DNA of 64,000 bases from Stieleria tagensis (GTDB lineage: Bacteria; Planctomycetota; Planctomycetia; Pirellulales; Pirellulaceae), in contig NZ_JAMYFE010000008.1 in NCBI RefSeq assembly GCF_024129865.1, positions 1 to 64,000 on the forward strand, given 5' to 3'. The translations under genes were made by a program, and so were the position numbers. Positions 8,836 through 17,790 of the stretch are shown in pieces (within the stretch, counting starts at the first letter, position 1; the number at the start of each line of letters is the position of its first letter). The notes under the pieces are model-generated. The model was not told the origin of the DNA, ran no database searches, and saw only the letters and a program-made list of their open reading frames with translations.

Positions 8836-8889
8836 TAGGCCAGGTGCAACCCGGCGATTCGTGACTTGCGCCAGGTTGCACCGGGCCTA
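8836..8889. repeat. Imperfect inverted repeat
   Basis: The 16-bp arms taggccaggtgcaacc (8836-8851) and ggttgcaccgggccta (8874-8889) pair with one mismatch around a 22-bp loop, directly after the terminator. It looks like a mobile palindromic intergenic element but has no second copy in the window. Confidence 0.65.
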
Positions 8890-9116
8890 TTGATCGGAGT
8901 TGAACGGTTGTGCGGCATGGTGTGGTCCGGGAACCACTGGCACTTCTAGCGACAGCGACATCCACACCGTGTACTGCAACCGCATCCGCCTAAACGCCTC
9001 TCATCGGCGGCTTTACGGGATGCCGATATCCCCAGTGTCGGGAGGAACCGAAACCGGTTTCGTCTCGATCCTTTTCTAATACGTGAACTCCGTCGAATCC
9101 TGGGCCGCTGACGAAT

Positions 9117-9362
9117 ATGGACAAAGAGATAAACGTGTTGGCCTTGGTCAAAGGCGAAGAGAAATTCATTTTCCTATTCGATGACGCCAATCGCGACCAA
9201 ACACTCCGCCAACTCGCTCGCTACGCAGCCAATCCGGAACTCGACTTTTCCTGGTACGACGCCGCCATGCTCAGTCGCAAGATCCGCGACGCTGTACCAG
9301 TTGATGACGATGTCTTGATCGATAGCGAATTGGACAACTTATCGCTCGAGGACTTTCATTGA
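9117..9362 (+). CDS. Conserved-looking small protein, unknown function
   Basis: This 81-residue acidic protein (MDKEINVLALVKGEEKFIFLF at the N-terminus, LSLEDFH at the end) has no signal peptide or membrane segment. I do not recognise a family. Its stop overlaps the TTG start of the tyrosine recombinase gene (TTGA), which supports it being real and co-translated. The role could be linked to that recombinase, but this is only context. Confidence 0.65.
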   Translation: MDKEINVLALVKGEEKFIFLFDDANRDQTLRQLARYAANPELDFSWYDAAMLSRKIRDAVPVDDDVLIDSELDNLSLEDFH

Positions 9363-10270
9363 GCAGCATGAACTCTGCGATCGCCCAATTCCTGCGGTAC
9401 ATGGTGACCGAGCGCAATGCATCGGAATTGACAATTAAATCGTATCGCGAAGACCTGTTTAGCTTCGTCGATTGGTTGCAAACAACGCGTGGCAGCGTGC
9501 CTCAGCCCGACACGCTGTCGCCCCAGGATCTACGTGCCTTTCAAGCGGCATTGCAGGCTGCCGATTACGCCCGCACCAGCATCGCACGGAAATTGGCGGC
9601 GCTGCGTAGTTTCTATAAATTTGCGATGCGCGAAGGCATTGCGACCAGCAATCCGGCCAAACCGCTGCGGAATCCTCGCCGCCAACGCACGCTACCACAC
9701 GTGCTAAGTGACACCGAGATCGGCAGCCTATTGATTGCCCCCCCGGGCGATAAAGTCGACGGGCTGCGCGACCGTGCAATCTTGGAAACCATGTACTCGG
9801 CCGGGCTGCGTGTCAGCGAACTGGTGGGCCTACAGGATGGTGACATCGACGCCGACCAACAGATCGTGCGGGTCCGCGGCAAAGGCCGAAAGGAACGCAT
9901 CAGCCCGCTCGGTTCGTTTGCCGTCAAAGCGATCGCGGCCTACGCCACCCGGCGGCAGCGAAGTGACAAATCCAATGCAATGGGGCGCCAGGCACCGGTG
10001 TTCGTCAACCGCTTTGGCAATCAACTGACCACACGCAGCATCGGCCGAATGCTGGAAAAACACCTGGCAGTCGCAGGGCTCGATGCCCGCACCAGCCCCC
10101 ACACGCTGCGGCATTCGTTCGCAACGCATCTATTGGACCGCGGTGCGGATATCCGCAGCGTGCAAGAACTGCTCGGTCACAAAAGTCTAGCCACGACACA
10201 GATCTACACGCACGTCAGCGCCGCCAGCTTGCGCCAAGTCTACGAACGAGCGCACCCGCGCGCCAATTGA
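9359..10270 (+). CDS. Tyrosine recombinase, XerC/XerD type
   Basis: The 303-residue protein has the N-terminal SAM-like DNA-binding domain (about 5-95) and a C-terminal catalytic domain with the full active-site set: R151 (AGLRVSELVGL), K175 (GKGRKER), H248 and R251 (HTLRHSFATHLL), H274 (LLGHKSL) and nucleophile Y283 (IYTHV). Length and the HPRA ending fit the chromosome-dimer resolvases XerC/XerD, which act at dif sites; which of the two cannot be told here. The TTG start at 9359 has GAGGA six bases upstream and overlaps the preceding stop; ATG 9368 is the alternative. There are no phage or integron genes nearby, so a housekeeping role is favoured. Confidence 0.93.
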   Translation: MSSMNSAIAQFLRYMVTERNASELTIKSYREDLFSFVDWLQTTRGSVPQPDTLSPQDLRAFQAALQAADYARTSIARKLAALRSFYKFAMREGIATSNPAKPLRNPRRQRTLPHVLSDTEIGSLLIAPPGDKVDGLRDRAILETMYSAGLRVSELVGLQDGDIDADQQIVRVRGKGRKERISPLGSFAVKAIAAYATRRQRSDKSNAMGRQAPVFVNRFGNQLTTRSIGRMLEKHLAVAGLDARTSPHTLRHSFATHLLDRGADIRSVQELLGHKSLATTQIYTHVSAASLRQVYERAHPRAN

Positions 10271-10969
10271 ATCGCATTGCGTTCTAGCGCATCAGGCATT
10301 GGTTCTTGGTTACCCGACCTGTCAAGCAGTCTCCACAGCGGCACGCGCAGGTGCCACAACCGGGGAAAACCGTGTGGCAAAGCTCTTGATTCTGGTTACC
10401 GTCGCTTTCCGCCAACGGCGTAAAGATGGGATTGGGTGCAGGCGATTCTCCCAATGGGTGGCACCCGAAGCTGCACGGCCTTGGGGGGCAGACGAGTGAA
10501 TTGCAAAAGCACTGGCTTCAAAACTCACGCGTCGGGTTGTGAGGACAATCGCAACCTCACACGTTGCGTCAACCGCAGCGCAGGACAGGAGCCGTCGGCT
10601 AGCCGCCAGGAAATCCGGGTCCAAGTGCATGGTTTGTAAGCGATCAAGGCACGAGGAACGGGCAGAACGTGTACCGCTGTGCGCAAATCGTGTGCGCATT
10701 TCGTAGCGCCGGACACGAGCAACCGCAAGTTTCCAAAAAAGTTACGGAGTTCTTTTCGTTTCCGATGAAGTTTCCGATTCCCTTTAAGGTCGCTTAGAAC
10801 GAAATCGCCAACCTTCAGTCCAATTCGACCAGGGGCTTTCGACCGCACCACCTGACGCGGGCCAACATTGGCCCGCTGCATGCAAACGAGGACGTTTCGA
10901 AGACGCGAGCTCATGTGAGCCCCCCGCGAACGAACTTCCGAATTCAGCATTACAGGTTTAAGAATCGAA
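10271..10969. other. Non-coding region with repeat fragments
   Basis: This 699-bp gap contains two fragments of the dispersed intergenic repeat: GCATTGGTTCTTGGTTACCC (about 10288-10318) and an arm with CTTCAAAACTCACGCGTCGG (about 10516-10560). An open frame on the minus strand (10525-10950) runs into the repeat and has no recognisable homology. The last 200 bp probably hold the promoter of the DUF1559 gene. Confidence 0.6.
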
Positions 10970-12046
10970 ATGAAACGTTACACGCAACGTCGCCCGCAGC
11001 CGTTGCCACGGCTTGCTTTTACTTTGGTCGAACTGCTTGTCGTGATTGCGATCATCGGCATCATGGTCGGCTTGTTGTTACCGGCCGTGCAGTCGGCCCG
11101 CGAAGCAGCCCGTCGTATGCAGTGCTCCAATAACTTGAAGCAGATCGGTCTTGCGATCCACAACTACCACGACACGTTCCGCCAGATTCCGGCAAACCAA
11201 GGCTTTAGTCACACCCACGACGGTAGCGAACCTTGGGTTTCGGGCCCCTCGTGGCTGACCGTGATTTTGCCCCAGCTGGAACAGGGAGCAGCTTTTGACC
11301 AGATGGTGTTCGAAGGCACCGATTTTGCCGACAACACGACCGTTCCCAACCGCAACTGGGAAGTGATGTCGAAACTTGTCGTGCCAACGTACAGTTGCCC
11401 TTCCAGTGCGCTGGAAGAGCAACGTTATCAAAAAGCCAGCGCCGCGACGGTGGCACTCGGTGCTCCGGAAGAGTATCCGATTCAAATTCCGGACTATGTT
11501 GCCGGTGTCGGCTACTACAACCCGCCAGGGCAAAACACGTTCTCCTGGGATCGCTACTATGCCGACCGGGCGACTTGGTCATGGGGATGGTTGCAGGACG
11601 ACGGATTCCTGTCGATCATCAACAACAAGTTCAAGAAACGCCGCTTTGCCAGCGTCCTGGATGGTCTTAGCAACACCCTAGCGGTCGGCGAACACGGATC
11701 GTTCCTCTACCACTTTGATGGCACACAAGAAGACTCACGCCCCGGTCGCGGCCCCGGCGGTGCTTGGGCGGCTCGCCCGAGTTACTACGAGTGGGGTGCG
11801 TACTACGGCATGACGGCCAACGTCACCGTCCCTCGCTATCCCAACAACAGCCTGTTCTCAGGCAACTGGACGCAAAACATGGAACACACGTTACACAACG
11901 GGTTCCGTTCTCAGCACGTCGGCGGCGTGCAGTTTGTGATGGGTGATGGATCGGTTCGATTCATCACCGACAGTATCGATTTTGACAATGTCTTTACCGC
12001 GCTCAATGGCCGAGCAGACCACTACGTATTCGAACAGGAGCTGTAA
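10970..12046 (+). CDS. DUF1559 protein with type IV pilin-like N-terminus
   Basis: The 358-residue protein begins with a basic leader and a prepilin-like segment, RLAFTLVELLVVIAIIGIMVGLLLPAVQSAREAARR read across residues 14-48, with the processing site likely before Phe17. The C-terminal DUF1559 domain includes QCSNNLKQIGLAIHNYHD and the closing motif HVGGVQFVMGDGSVRFI. DUF1559 proteins occur in many paralogues in planctomycetes and resemble general-secretion pseudopilins; their function is undefined. The next gene starts 1 bp after the stop and encodes a small lipoprotein, a pairing often seen for this family. It is probably exported and held in the membrane by the N-terminal helix. Confidence 0.93.
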   Translation: MKRYTQRRPQPLPRLAFTLVELLVVIAIIGIMVGLLLPAVQSAREAARRMQCSNNLKQIGLAIHNYHDTFRQIPANQGFSHTHDGSEPWVSGPSWLTVILPQLEQGAAFDQMVFEGTDFADNTTVPNRNWEVMSKLVVPTYSCPSSALEEQRYQKASAATVALGAPEEYPIQIPDYVAGVGYYNPPGQNTFSWDRYYADRATWSWGWLQDDGFLSIINNKFKKRRFASVLDGLSNTLAVGEHGSFLYHFDGTQEDSRPGRGPGGAWAARPSYYEWGAYYGMTANVTVPRYPNNSLFSGNWTQNMEHTLHNGFRSQHVGGVQFVMGDGSVRFITDSIDFDNVFTALNGRADHYVFEQEL

Positions 12047-12047
12047 C

Positions 12048-12491
12048 ATGAAGTTTCCAACACTCAACCAGATGCGGCTTCCAGCCTGGCATCACGCGAT
12101 TTGTGCAACCACCGCTTTGACCCTTTTCAGCCTGACCGGCTGTGGCCCATCTGGCCCTCCACTGGGACAGATCAAAGGCACGTTGACCATGGACGGACAA
12201 CCGGTGAAAAACGGCAGCATTGAATTCATCCCCGAAGGCGGCGGCCGCCCCTCGTTGGCACTGACCAACGAAGACGGGCAATACGAAGTGTATTACCTGC
12301 CAAACGTTCCGGGAGCATTGACCGGCAAACATCGAATCCGCTTCGAAATTGCGAAAGCAAAACCCGGTGACCCAGGATTGGTACGCCCCAAACGCAATGG
12401 GAAAAGCGTCGGTGTCACACTCGAACCGAGCATCGTCGATGTGGCCTCGGGCGACAACGAAGTCAACTTCAAAATCGTTGATGCAACCTAG
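12048..12491 (+). CDS. Lipoprotein with carboxypeptidase-regulatory-like domain
   Basis: The 147-residue product has a lipoprotein signal with lipobox SLTGC near residue 29. A transthyretin-like (carboxypeptidase regulatory) beta domain follows, with KGTLTMDGQPVKNGSIEFIPE and the turn NEDGQYEV. These domains are structural or adhesive rather than catalytic. ATG 12048 is one base after the DUF1559 stop and is preceded by AGGAG at a spacing of seven, inside the upstream coding end, so the pair is an operon. A terminator follows at 12519. Confidence 0.88.
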   Translation: MKFPTLNQMRLPAWHHAICATTALTLFSLTGCGPSGPPLGQIKGTLTMDGQPVKNGSIEFIPEGGGRPSLALTNEDGQYEVYYLPNVPGALTGKHRIRFEIAKAKPGDPGLVRPKRNGKSVGVTLEPSIVDVASGDNEVNFKIVDAT

Positions 12492-12518
12492 TTGCATTTC
12501 GATCGCGATCCCCAGACA

Positions 12519-12562
12519 ACGCACCTCTACAACGCATTGACGTTAGAGGTGCGTTTTTTTTT
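12519..12562 (+). terminator. Rho-independent terminator of the DUF1559 operon
   Basis: A perfect 11-bp stem (12519-12529, acgcacctcta; 12544-12554) is followed by a run of T to 12562. It lies 28 bp after the lipoprotein gene. Confidence 0.92.
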
Positions 12563-12723
12563 GACTTGATCCGTGCTGGACACAGCACCGTTCGAACAAG
12601 AATCCGGTCGGATAAATCCTCCACACCAACGCCGTGCAATCGCCAGTGACCGCTCGGAGTTCACGCTTTTGGGTGGCCAGCCACAGTCAACTTGTACAGA
12701 CCCACACTCGAGTTTTCACAGCG

Positions 12724-15114
12724 CTAGCGCAACAGTGATTCGAGATAGCTTCGTAGCGGCGGCTCGCAAAGTTGGTACAGCGTGCCAGAACGTTTCGAAT
12801 CATCGGTCGTGACATAGGTGTGAGCGATTCGCAGCAATCCTTTCAAACGCCCGTCTTTGACGCGGATCAGCAATCCCTCCAACTCGTCCCGGTCGATCGC
12901 CGAGAGCGATGCAACGGTTTGTTGAATGGATTGATGTCCGGTCGCGGGCAACAACGTTGCACAATCTTGCTGAAATGCCTCGGGCGTCAACTTTTCTAAC
13001 GCTCGGGCGGCAAAGGCGCGTTTGGCGTCTTGGCCGATCAAGTCCAACAAAAACGCGATCGCCGCATTTCCGATCGGTCCGACATCTGGATCAACCGCCA
13101 GTTCGGCGATCACTTGACCGCTGAATTGGCCCCGTTTTAACGCGACTAAACAACCCTCGCGAATGATCTGAATCGGCCATTCCTCTTGGGGAAACACAAG
13201 CGATGCCTGTTGCAGAACCAACTTGGCACCATAGTCGACCAACAACGCTTGCCAGGAACCGAGATTCACGCTGTCCAACGGAATCGAGAACGACTGCTCC
13301 TGCTGATCGTTGATGATGGAGGCAAGCACCGCGTCGGGCAGCGCTAACAATCCTTGATCCACAAGCTTTTTCAGACTCCGATAATGATCGATGGGGGGCG
13401 GCTGGTCACTGCCCAGATGGTCATGAACCTGCTGAATCACGGGTCCAGAAAGAAAGTACGACACCAACGAAGACACCGGGTGATCTAGCGAGTAGGCGTC
13501 GGGTTTGTCGGCGGTGGATTGTTGGACGTCTTGCGTGGCTTGCCTGAACAGGTCCGATCCGATCCGCAACGCCATCGCACCCTGACATTCACCGATTGCA
13601 CCACTGTCACAATCGATACGAATCCGGGTGTCGGGATGACGCTGATCCCAGAATTGCAAACTGTCATCTTCCAATCGATGCCGCAACTGCTGCTTTGTCG
13701 AAAACAGCAACCAGTCGTGAGGCGTTGCGATCCATTGATGCACCAACTGGGGCTCATCGGCCTCACGGTCACTGGATAGTTTGCCGTGAAAGTTGAACCG
13801 ATAGGTTCGTTCCGGATCCTCGGCCGCCCCCAGCAGGGTCGAGATCCGAACTTGACCATCCAAATTTCGCGTCCGCAGCAGCAATTTATCAGTGTGACCC
13901 GAGGCAGAAATCAGCAACTGTTTTTGATCGATCAGCAACTGCATTCCCGCGACCCAATCTCCGTCGCGTTTCAGCTGGGTCTGGAGCACGATGCCCTGTA
14001 ACGACGCCGTCGCCTGAACTTTCCATTTGTCGTCGACCAGAATTTCAAATTGAACATCGTCGCCGCGACGATAACAGTCCGCGAGCCATTGACGGGCGCG
14101 TAGAAGCGTGGACCCGACGACATCCAGCGGCTGATCGATTGTCGGCAACGCTTCCGATTCTGTCACATCCACCGTCAGCGTCCCGGATGCCGCATCGTAA
14201 GCGACACGAGACTTGGAAAATCGACCGGACTGCCACAACAGCGACGTCAAACGATGCTGGGTTTCCTGGCGGTATATTTCTCCAGAAGCGATCTGTAAAT
14301 AGTCCAACATCGCTTGTTCACTGTTGTGCGTTAGCGATTCAAACACGATGGATTGGATACGACTCGGTTCGCCCTCATCAATCAAGTCAATGATCAATGC
14401 CACTGTCTGTGTGTCGTCATCAATTTCGGTCGATACATTGATCTCTGCGGCCGGGAACCCGATTTCGGTGAGCGCTAGTTTGACCTGCTTGACCAACCCA
14501 TCATGGGACCGTTCCAGTGAATCAAAGCGAACGCCTTCGCCCTGTTGCCAGACCGGATTGACCAGATCACTCGGCTCGCCAGACTCGGTCACCCACTGCG
14601 TCACCGTTTCGCCGGCGACACTGATGAACGATGGAAACGTGCCTGCTTTAGCGAACGGCTTGGTCAGCCGCTCAGTCAGCCGTTGGCGGTCGACGGAAAC
14701 GGCATGTTTGATCTGTAGATCACCGTATCGGTAGCGATCACCTTCATCGATCAGACACTGCAACCCTTGCCCGTCGTCGCCGCGAGTCACATCCAGGAAA
14801 ACGTTTCGAAAACCGGCGTTGCGGTAACCACGGCGCAGCAATTCGACGAGGGTTCCGGGCAATGCGTCCGGATCATTTTTGGGATGATTTGCGATCCAGA
14901 ATTCCGTCCGCCCCCGCAACGCCTTGCGCAGCTCTGTCGTCGAAAAAGTCTGATTGCCTTGGAACTGGATTTCGGACAACCGAATCGGTTGGCCGCCGCC
15001 GTCGTCCGCTGCTCGGACACGGCCGCTAGTGCCCTGTGTCAACGCGGCGATCATCACAGCGATCATCATGGCGATCAACACCATTGCCCTCTCACAGACG
15101 ACGGATCGAAACAT
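12724..15114 (-). CDS. Exported protein with POTRA-like domains
   Basis: The 796-residue protein has an N-terminal signal or anchor (hydrophobic 10-27). A POTRA-like domain follows at about 44-130 (IRLSEIQFQGNQTFSTTELR, then RGYRNAGFRNVFLDV), and a second at about 255-330 (RIQSIVFESLTHNSEQAMLDY, SGRFSKSRV, LTVDVTE). POTRA domains belong to BamA/TPS outer-membrane assembly proteins. However, the remaining 450 residues do not look like a 16-strand beta-barrel, and the C-terminus (PLRSYLESLLR) lacks the aromatic end of outer-membrane proteins. It may be a periplasmic scaffold. It lies 50 bp downstream of a membrane-protein gene in the same orientation. Confidence 0.75.
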   Translation of the reverse strand: MFRSVVCERAMVLIAMMIAVMIAALTQGTSGRVRAADDGGGQPIRLSEIQFQGNQTFSTTELRKALRGRTEFWIANHPKNDPDALPGTLVELLRRGYRNAGFRNVFLDVTRGDDGQGLQCLIDEGDRYRYGDLQIKHAVSVDRQRLTERLTKPFAKAGTFPSFISVAGETVTQWVTESGEPSDLVNPVWQQGEGVRFDSLERSHDGLVKQVKLALTEIGFPAAEINVSTEIDDDTQTVALIIDLIDEGEPSRIQSIVFESLTHNSEQAMLDYLQIASGEIYRQETQHRLTSLLWQSGRFSKSRVAYDAASGTLTVDVTESEALPTIDQPLDVVGSTLLRARQWLADCYRRGDDVQFEILVDDKWKVQATASLQGIVLQTQLKRDGDWVAGMQLLIDQKQLLISASGHTDKLLLRTRNLDGQVRISTLLGAAEDPERTYRFNFHGKLSSDREADEPQLVHQWIATPHDWLLFSTKQQLRHRLEDDSLQFWDQRHPDTRIRIDCDSGAIGECQGAMALRIGSDLFRQATQDVQQSTADKPDAYSLDHPVSSLVSYFLSGPVIQQVHDHLGSDQPPPIDHYRSLKKLVDQGLLALPDAVLASIINDQQEQSFSIPLDSVNLGSWQALLVDYGAKLVLQQASLVFPQEEWPIQIIREGCLVALKRGQFSGQVIAELAVDPDVGPIGNAAIAFLLDLIGQDAKRAFAARALEKLTPEAFQQDCATLLPATGHQSIQQTVASLSAIDRDELEGLLIRVKDGRLKGLLRIAHTYVTTDDSKRSGTLYQLCEPPLRSYLESLLR

Positions 15115-15164
15115 CGCTCACCTCCCTTGTGAAAACAAACAGTGAATCATCACGGCCAAGTTTA

Positions 15165-16076
15165 TCAGTGATTCGAAGCATTGGGGGGCCCAGCGTTCTG
15201 CGTCGATTCAATCTGCATCAGCAGCGCGCCCCCGAAAAAACCAATCGCGCCGATCAATGTGAACAGCAGCGCCAGACGGGCCAATTCGTTGTGCGAATCG
15301 CCAGGCAAGAACAGAGCGCATGCGGCGGAAATCATGAATCCGACACACCCGATCAGGTTGATGAAGGCGACGCACCAGCCGATCTGACGCGGATGCCAAC
15401 CCCAGTGGGCATGACAGACTTCGATGAACGCCAAGTATCCGGAAACCAGAAACAAAACCGACCCGACCAAATTGGGGACCCAGACCAACAGATCGCTTTG
15501 GAACCAGTCCAATGACGGCAGCATGGCGTCAAAGGTGTTGACATTAAACAGCAGCGTGCCGATGAACTGCAACACACAACTGATCCAACCGATGTCACCA
15601 GGTCGCCAGCCAAATACATGCCTCCGCCGCGGTTTCGGCAGACTCTGTGATGGCGTGGCCCTGGGCGGATCCGCTGCGTTAGCGGCCTGGAACAGTTGTA
15701 AATAAGCCGCGCTGGTGAACGGAATCGAACCGATGAAAAACAGTCGATTGATGGCCCCGGGGTTGATTTGCCATTGGCTGGCAATCGATGGCAGCAACGA
15801 CAGTGAACTAGCCGCAGCAAAGCACAGCGCGCCAACGGCAAATAGAAAACCGATCCACCAATTCAAGTGTTGCGGCATCCATAACCAACGCCATCCGCTG
15901 ACCAACTCACGCTGGAATGATCCCGTGCCGAGCGTGCCGGATTCCTCGGGAACGCGAAGCCCCTTGCGGTGATGGCGCGAACTCCAGATCTGTCTCGCAC
16001 CATCAACCCCGGCCATCACACGTTGGGTGACAAACGGCCAGGGGCCTTTGGATTCGACACAATGGATAGGATTCAC
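15165..16076 (-). CDS. Polytopic membrane protein, possibly YrhK-like
   Basis: The 303-residue protein shows about six hydrophobic segments (near 75-95, 108-130, 160-182, 197-220, 235-255 and 270-292). Trp/Gly-rich starts precede several of them (HLNWWIGFLFAVGALCF, WRPGDIGWISCVLQFIGT, WHPRQIGWCVAFINLIG), which suggests an internally repeated module. The repeat style recalls the YrhK family, but I am not sure. It is encoded 62 bp after the glutamate decarboxylase gene; it does not look like a glutamate/GABA antiporter, which would be larger with 12 segments. Substrate unknown. Confidence 0.7.
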   Translation of the reverse strand: MNPIHCVESKGPWPFVTQRVMAGVDGARQIWSSRHHRKGLRVPEESGTLGTGSFQRELVSGWRWLWMPQHLNWWIGFLFAVGALCFAAASSLSLLPSIASQWQINPGAINRLFFIGSIPFTSAAYLQLFQAANAADPPRATPSQSLPKPRRRHVFGWRPGDIGWISCVLQFIGTLLFNVNTFDAMLPSLDWFQSDLLVWVPNLVGSVLFLVSGYLAFIEVCHAHWGWHPRQIGWCVAFINLIGCVGFMISAACALFLPGDSHNELARLALLFTLIGAIGFFGGALLMQIESTQNAGPPNASNH

Positions 16077-16138
16077 AAGACGACTGCGGCTAAAACAAAG
16101 CGGCTATCACAACGAACACCAATTCACCGCTCGGGTGC

Positions 16139-17536
16139 TTAGTGATGGAATCCCGATGCTTCCGAATCCGTCAGCGGGCGACTGACGGGATGCTGTTTGA
16201 AATAGTCCAATGCTTGTTGAATATCATTGACCAGCATCGTCCCCAGATCGCGGCTGACACCGTGCCGCACCAATGCGCGTTGAATCACCGTCTGCTGGCA
16301 ATCGGCTGGCAATGAATACGCCGGCACTTGCCAACCGCGACAGCGCAGTCGATCGGCCAGATCATACAACGTGAATCCTGGATCCACATCGTCCTTGAAC
16401 TTCCAACACACCGCTGGAATCCCCGTCCCGGTCTCGCCGCCGTAGATGATTTCGAAAGGCCCCAGCGCGCTGATCTGCTGGGCGATGTATTGAGCGGTTT
16501 CGTAACAGGCCAAATGCAGTTTGCGATAACCGTCTTTGCCCAGTCGCAGAAAGTTGTAGTACTGGCAGGCGATCTGTCCGCCGGGGCGAGAAAAATTCAA
16601 GGCGATGTCGCGCATGTTTCCTCCCAGGTAATTCACCCAAAACACCAAATCCTCAGGCAAATCCTGCGATTCACGCCAGATCACCCAGCCGACGCCTAAC
16701 GGGCTGAGCCCGAATTTGTGGCCCGAGGTGTTGATCGATTTGACGCGTGGAATGCGAAAGTCCCACAACAAATCGGCAGCGCAAAAGGGTGCCAGAAAAC
16801 CACCGCTGGCCGCGTCGACGTGCATGCGGATGTCGATTCCGGTGCGGGACTGCAGATCGTCCAACGCCTCGGCCACCGCCTGCACCGGTTCATACTGGCA
16901 CACAAACGTCACGCCCAATGTTGGGACCACACCGATGGTGTTTTCATCACATCGATTCAGTACTTCTTGTGGCGACATCAACAACCGATCGGATGCCATC
17001 GGAATCTCGCGCAGTTCGATATCCCAGTAGCGGGCAAACTTGTGCCAACAGACTTGCACCGGTCCGGTGATCAAATTCGGTTTGTCGATCGGTTTGCCAG
17101 CGGCCTTGCGTCGCGCTTCCCAATCACGTTTCATCGCCATCCCGCCCAGCATCGCCGCCTCGCTGGAGCCGCTGGTCGAACAGCCCACCGTATTGGCGGA
17201 CTCTGGGGCATTCCACAGATCCGCCAGCATGTGCACGCAGCGCGATTCGATTTCAGCGGTCTGTGGATATTCGTCTTTGTCGACCACATTTTTGAACATG
17301 CACTCATCCATCAGTTGGTGCAGTTCGGGCTCCGCCCAGGTCTGGCAGAACGTGGCCAGGTTTTGCCTTGAATTCCCATCCAACATCAGTTCGTCGTGCA
17401 CGACCGAATAGGCATGACGTGGCGGGCGTTCCTGCCGGGGAAACTTGTACTTGGGCATGGCGACCGACAGATCGCTTGATGCGTAAACCTCTTCTTCCAT
17501 CTGGCGGCCGATGGATTGTTTTTCGTGCAGTGGCAT
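16139..17536 (-). CDS. gadB: Glutamate decarboxylase
   Basis: The 465-residue protein matches PLP-dependent glutamate decarboxylase over its full length. It converts L-glutamate to GABA and CO2, consuming a proton. Visible features are the PLP lysine K274 in SGHKFG, the cofactor-contacting D241-A-A in [13 protein letters not shown], the [12 protein letters not shown] segment near 120 and the ERPPRHAY N-terminal region. The length is as in E. coli GadA/GadB. It ends with SGFHH, like the C-terminal His that closes the active site in the E. coli enzyme. It lies 14 bp from the small gene upstream. Roles in acid stress or glutamate catabolism are possible; no dedicated antiporter is in the window. 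Confidence 0.95.
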   Translation of the reverse strand: MPLHEKQSIGRQMEEEVYASSDLSVAMPKYKFPRQERPPRHAYSVVHDELMLDGNSRQNLATFCQTWAEPELHQLMDECMFKNVVDKDEYPQTAEIESRCVHMLADLWNAPESANTVGCSTSGSSEAAMLGGMAMKRDWEARRKAAGKPIDKPNLITGPVQVCWHKFARYWDIELREIPMASDRLLMSPQEVLNRCDENTIGVVPTLGVTFVCQYEPVQAVAEALDDLQSRTGIDIRMHVDAASGGFLAPFCAADLLWDFRIPRVKSINTSGHKFGLSPLGVGWVIWRESQDLPEDLVFWVNYLGGNMRDIALNFSRPGGQIACQYYNFLRLGKDGYRKLHLACYETAQYIAQQISALGPFEIIYGGETGTGIPAVCWKFKDDVDPGFTLYDLADRLRCRGWQVPAYSLPADCQQTVIQRALVRHGVSRDLGTMLVNDIQQALDYFKQHPVSRPLTDSEASGFHH

Positions 17537-17550
17537 CGTGTTTTCCGGGT

Positions 17551-17781
17551 TCAGCGGGCGGTGTCTTGGCGAATTGATGGTGGGCCCGTACTGGCCGGGG
17601 GCGGTTCTGCGGTGGCGTCGTTGCGGTTGGTTTCGATTGCCATTCCGGATTTGCGGTACAGACGATTGAATTCTTCGATGAACGATCCTTTCTTCAGTCG
17701 CGGCAACCGCAGCGGACCGACTGGTTTTTCATCGCGATAAATGACGGCATCGCAGGGCGTCGCGGCTCGATTGCTACTCAT
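17551..17781 (-). CDS. Small protein between hydroxyacid dehydrogenase and gadB
   Basis: This 76-residue product (core [28 protein letters not shown]) has a soluble basic centre and a low-complexity Pro/Thr tail. I recognise no family. It fits exactly between two same-strand genes, with gaps of 9 and 14 bp, and has a purine-rich GAGAT site upstream of ATG 17781, so it is probably a real member of the operon. Confidence 0.55.
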   Translation of the reverse strand: MSSNRAATPCDAVIYRDEKPVGPLRLPRLKKGSFIEEFNRLYRKSGMAIETNRNDATAEPPPASTGPPSIRQDTAR

Positions 17782-17790
17782 CGTGAGATC

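Larger units (their letters stand above)
8773..9116. other. Intergenic region with terminator and inverted repeat
   Basis: This 344-bp gap contains the terminator at 8805-8834 and the inverted repeat at 8836-8889. The remaining 226 bp before the next gene hold no feature I can support. Confidence 0.6.

Noticed and set aside
8279-8965. Long open frame on the minus strand over the small secreted protein gene
   Set aside because: It is antisense to a gene with a signal peptide and a terminator, and its composition (Arg/Ser-rich) is that of a shadow frame.
10525-10950. Minus-strand open frame of 141 codons upstream of the DUF1559 gene
   Set aside because: It runs into a dispersed repeat fragment at its C-terminus and shows no recognisable domain; kept only as part of the non-coding region.
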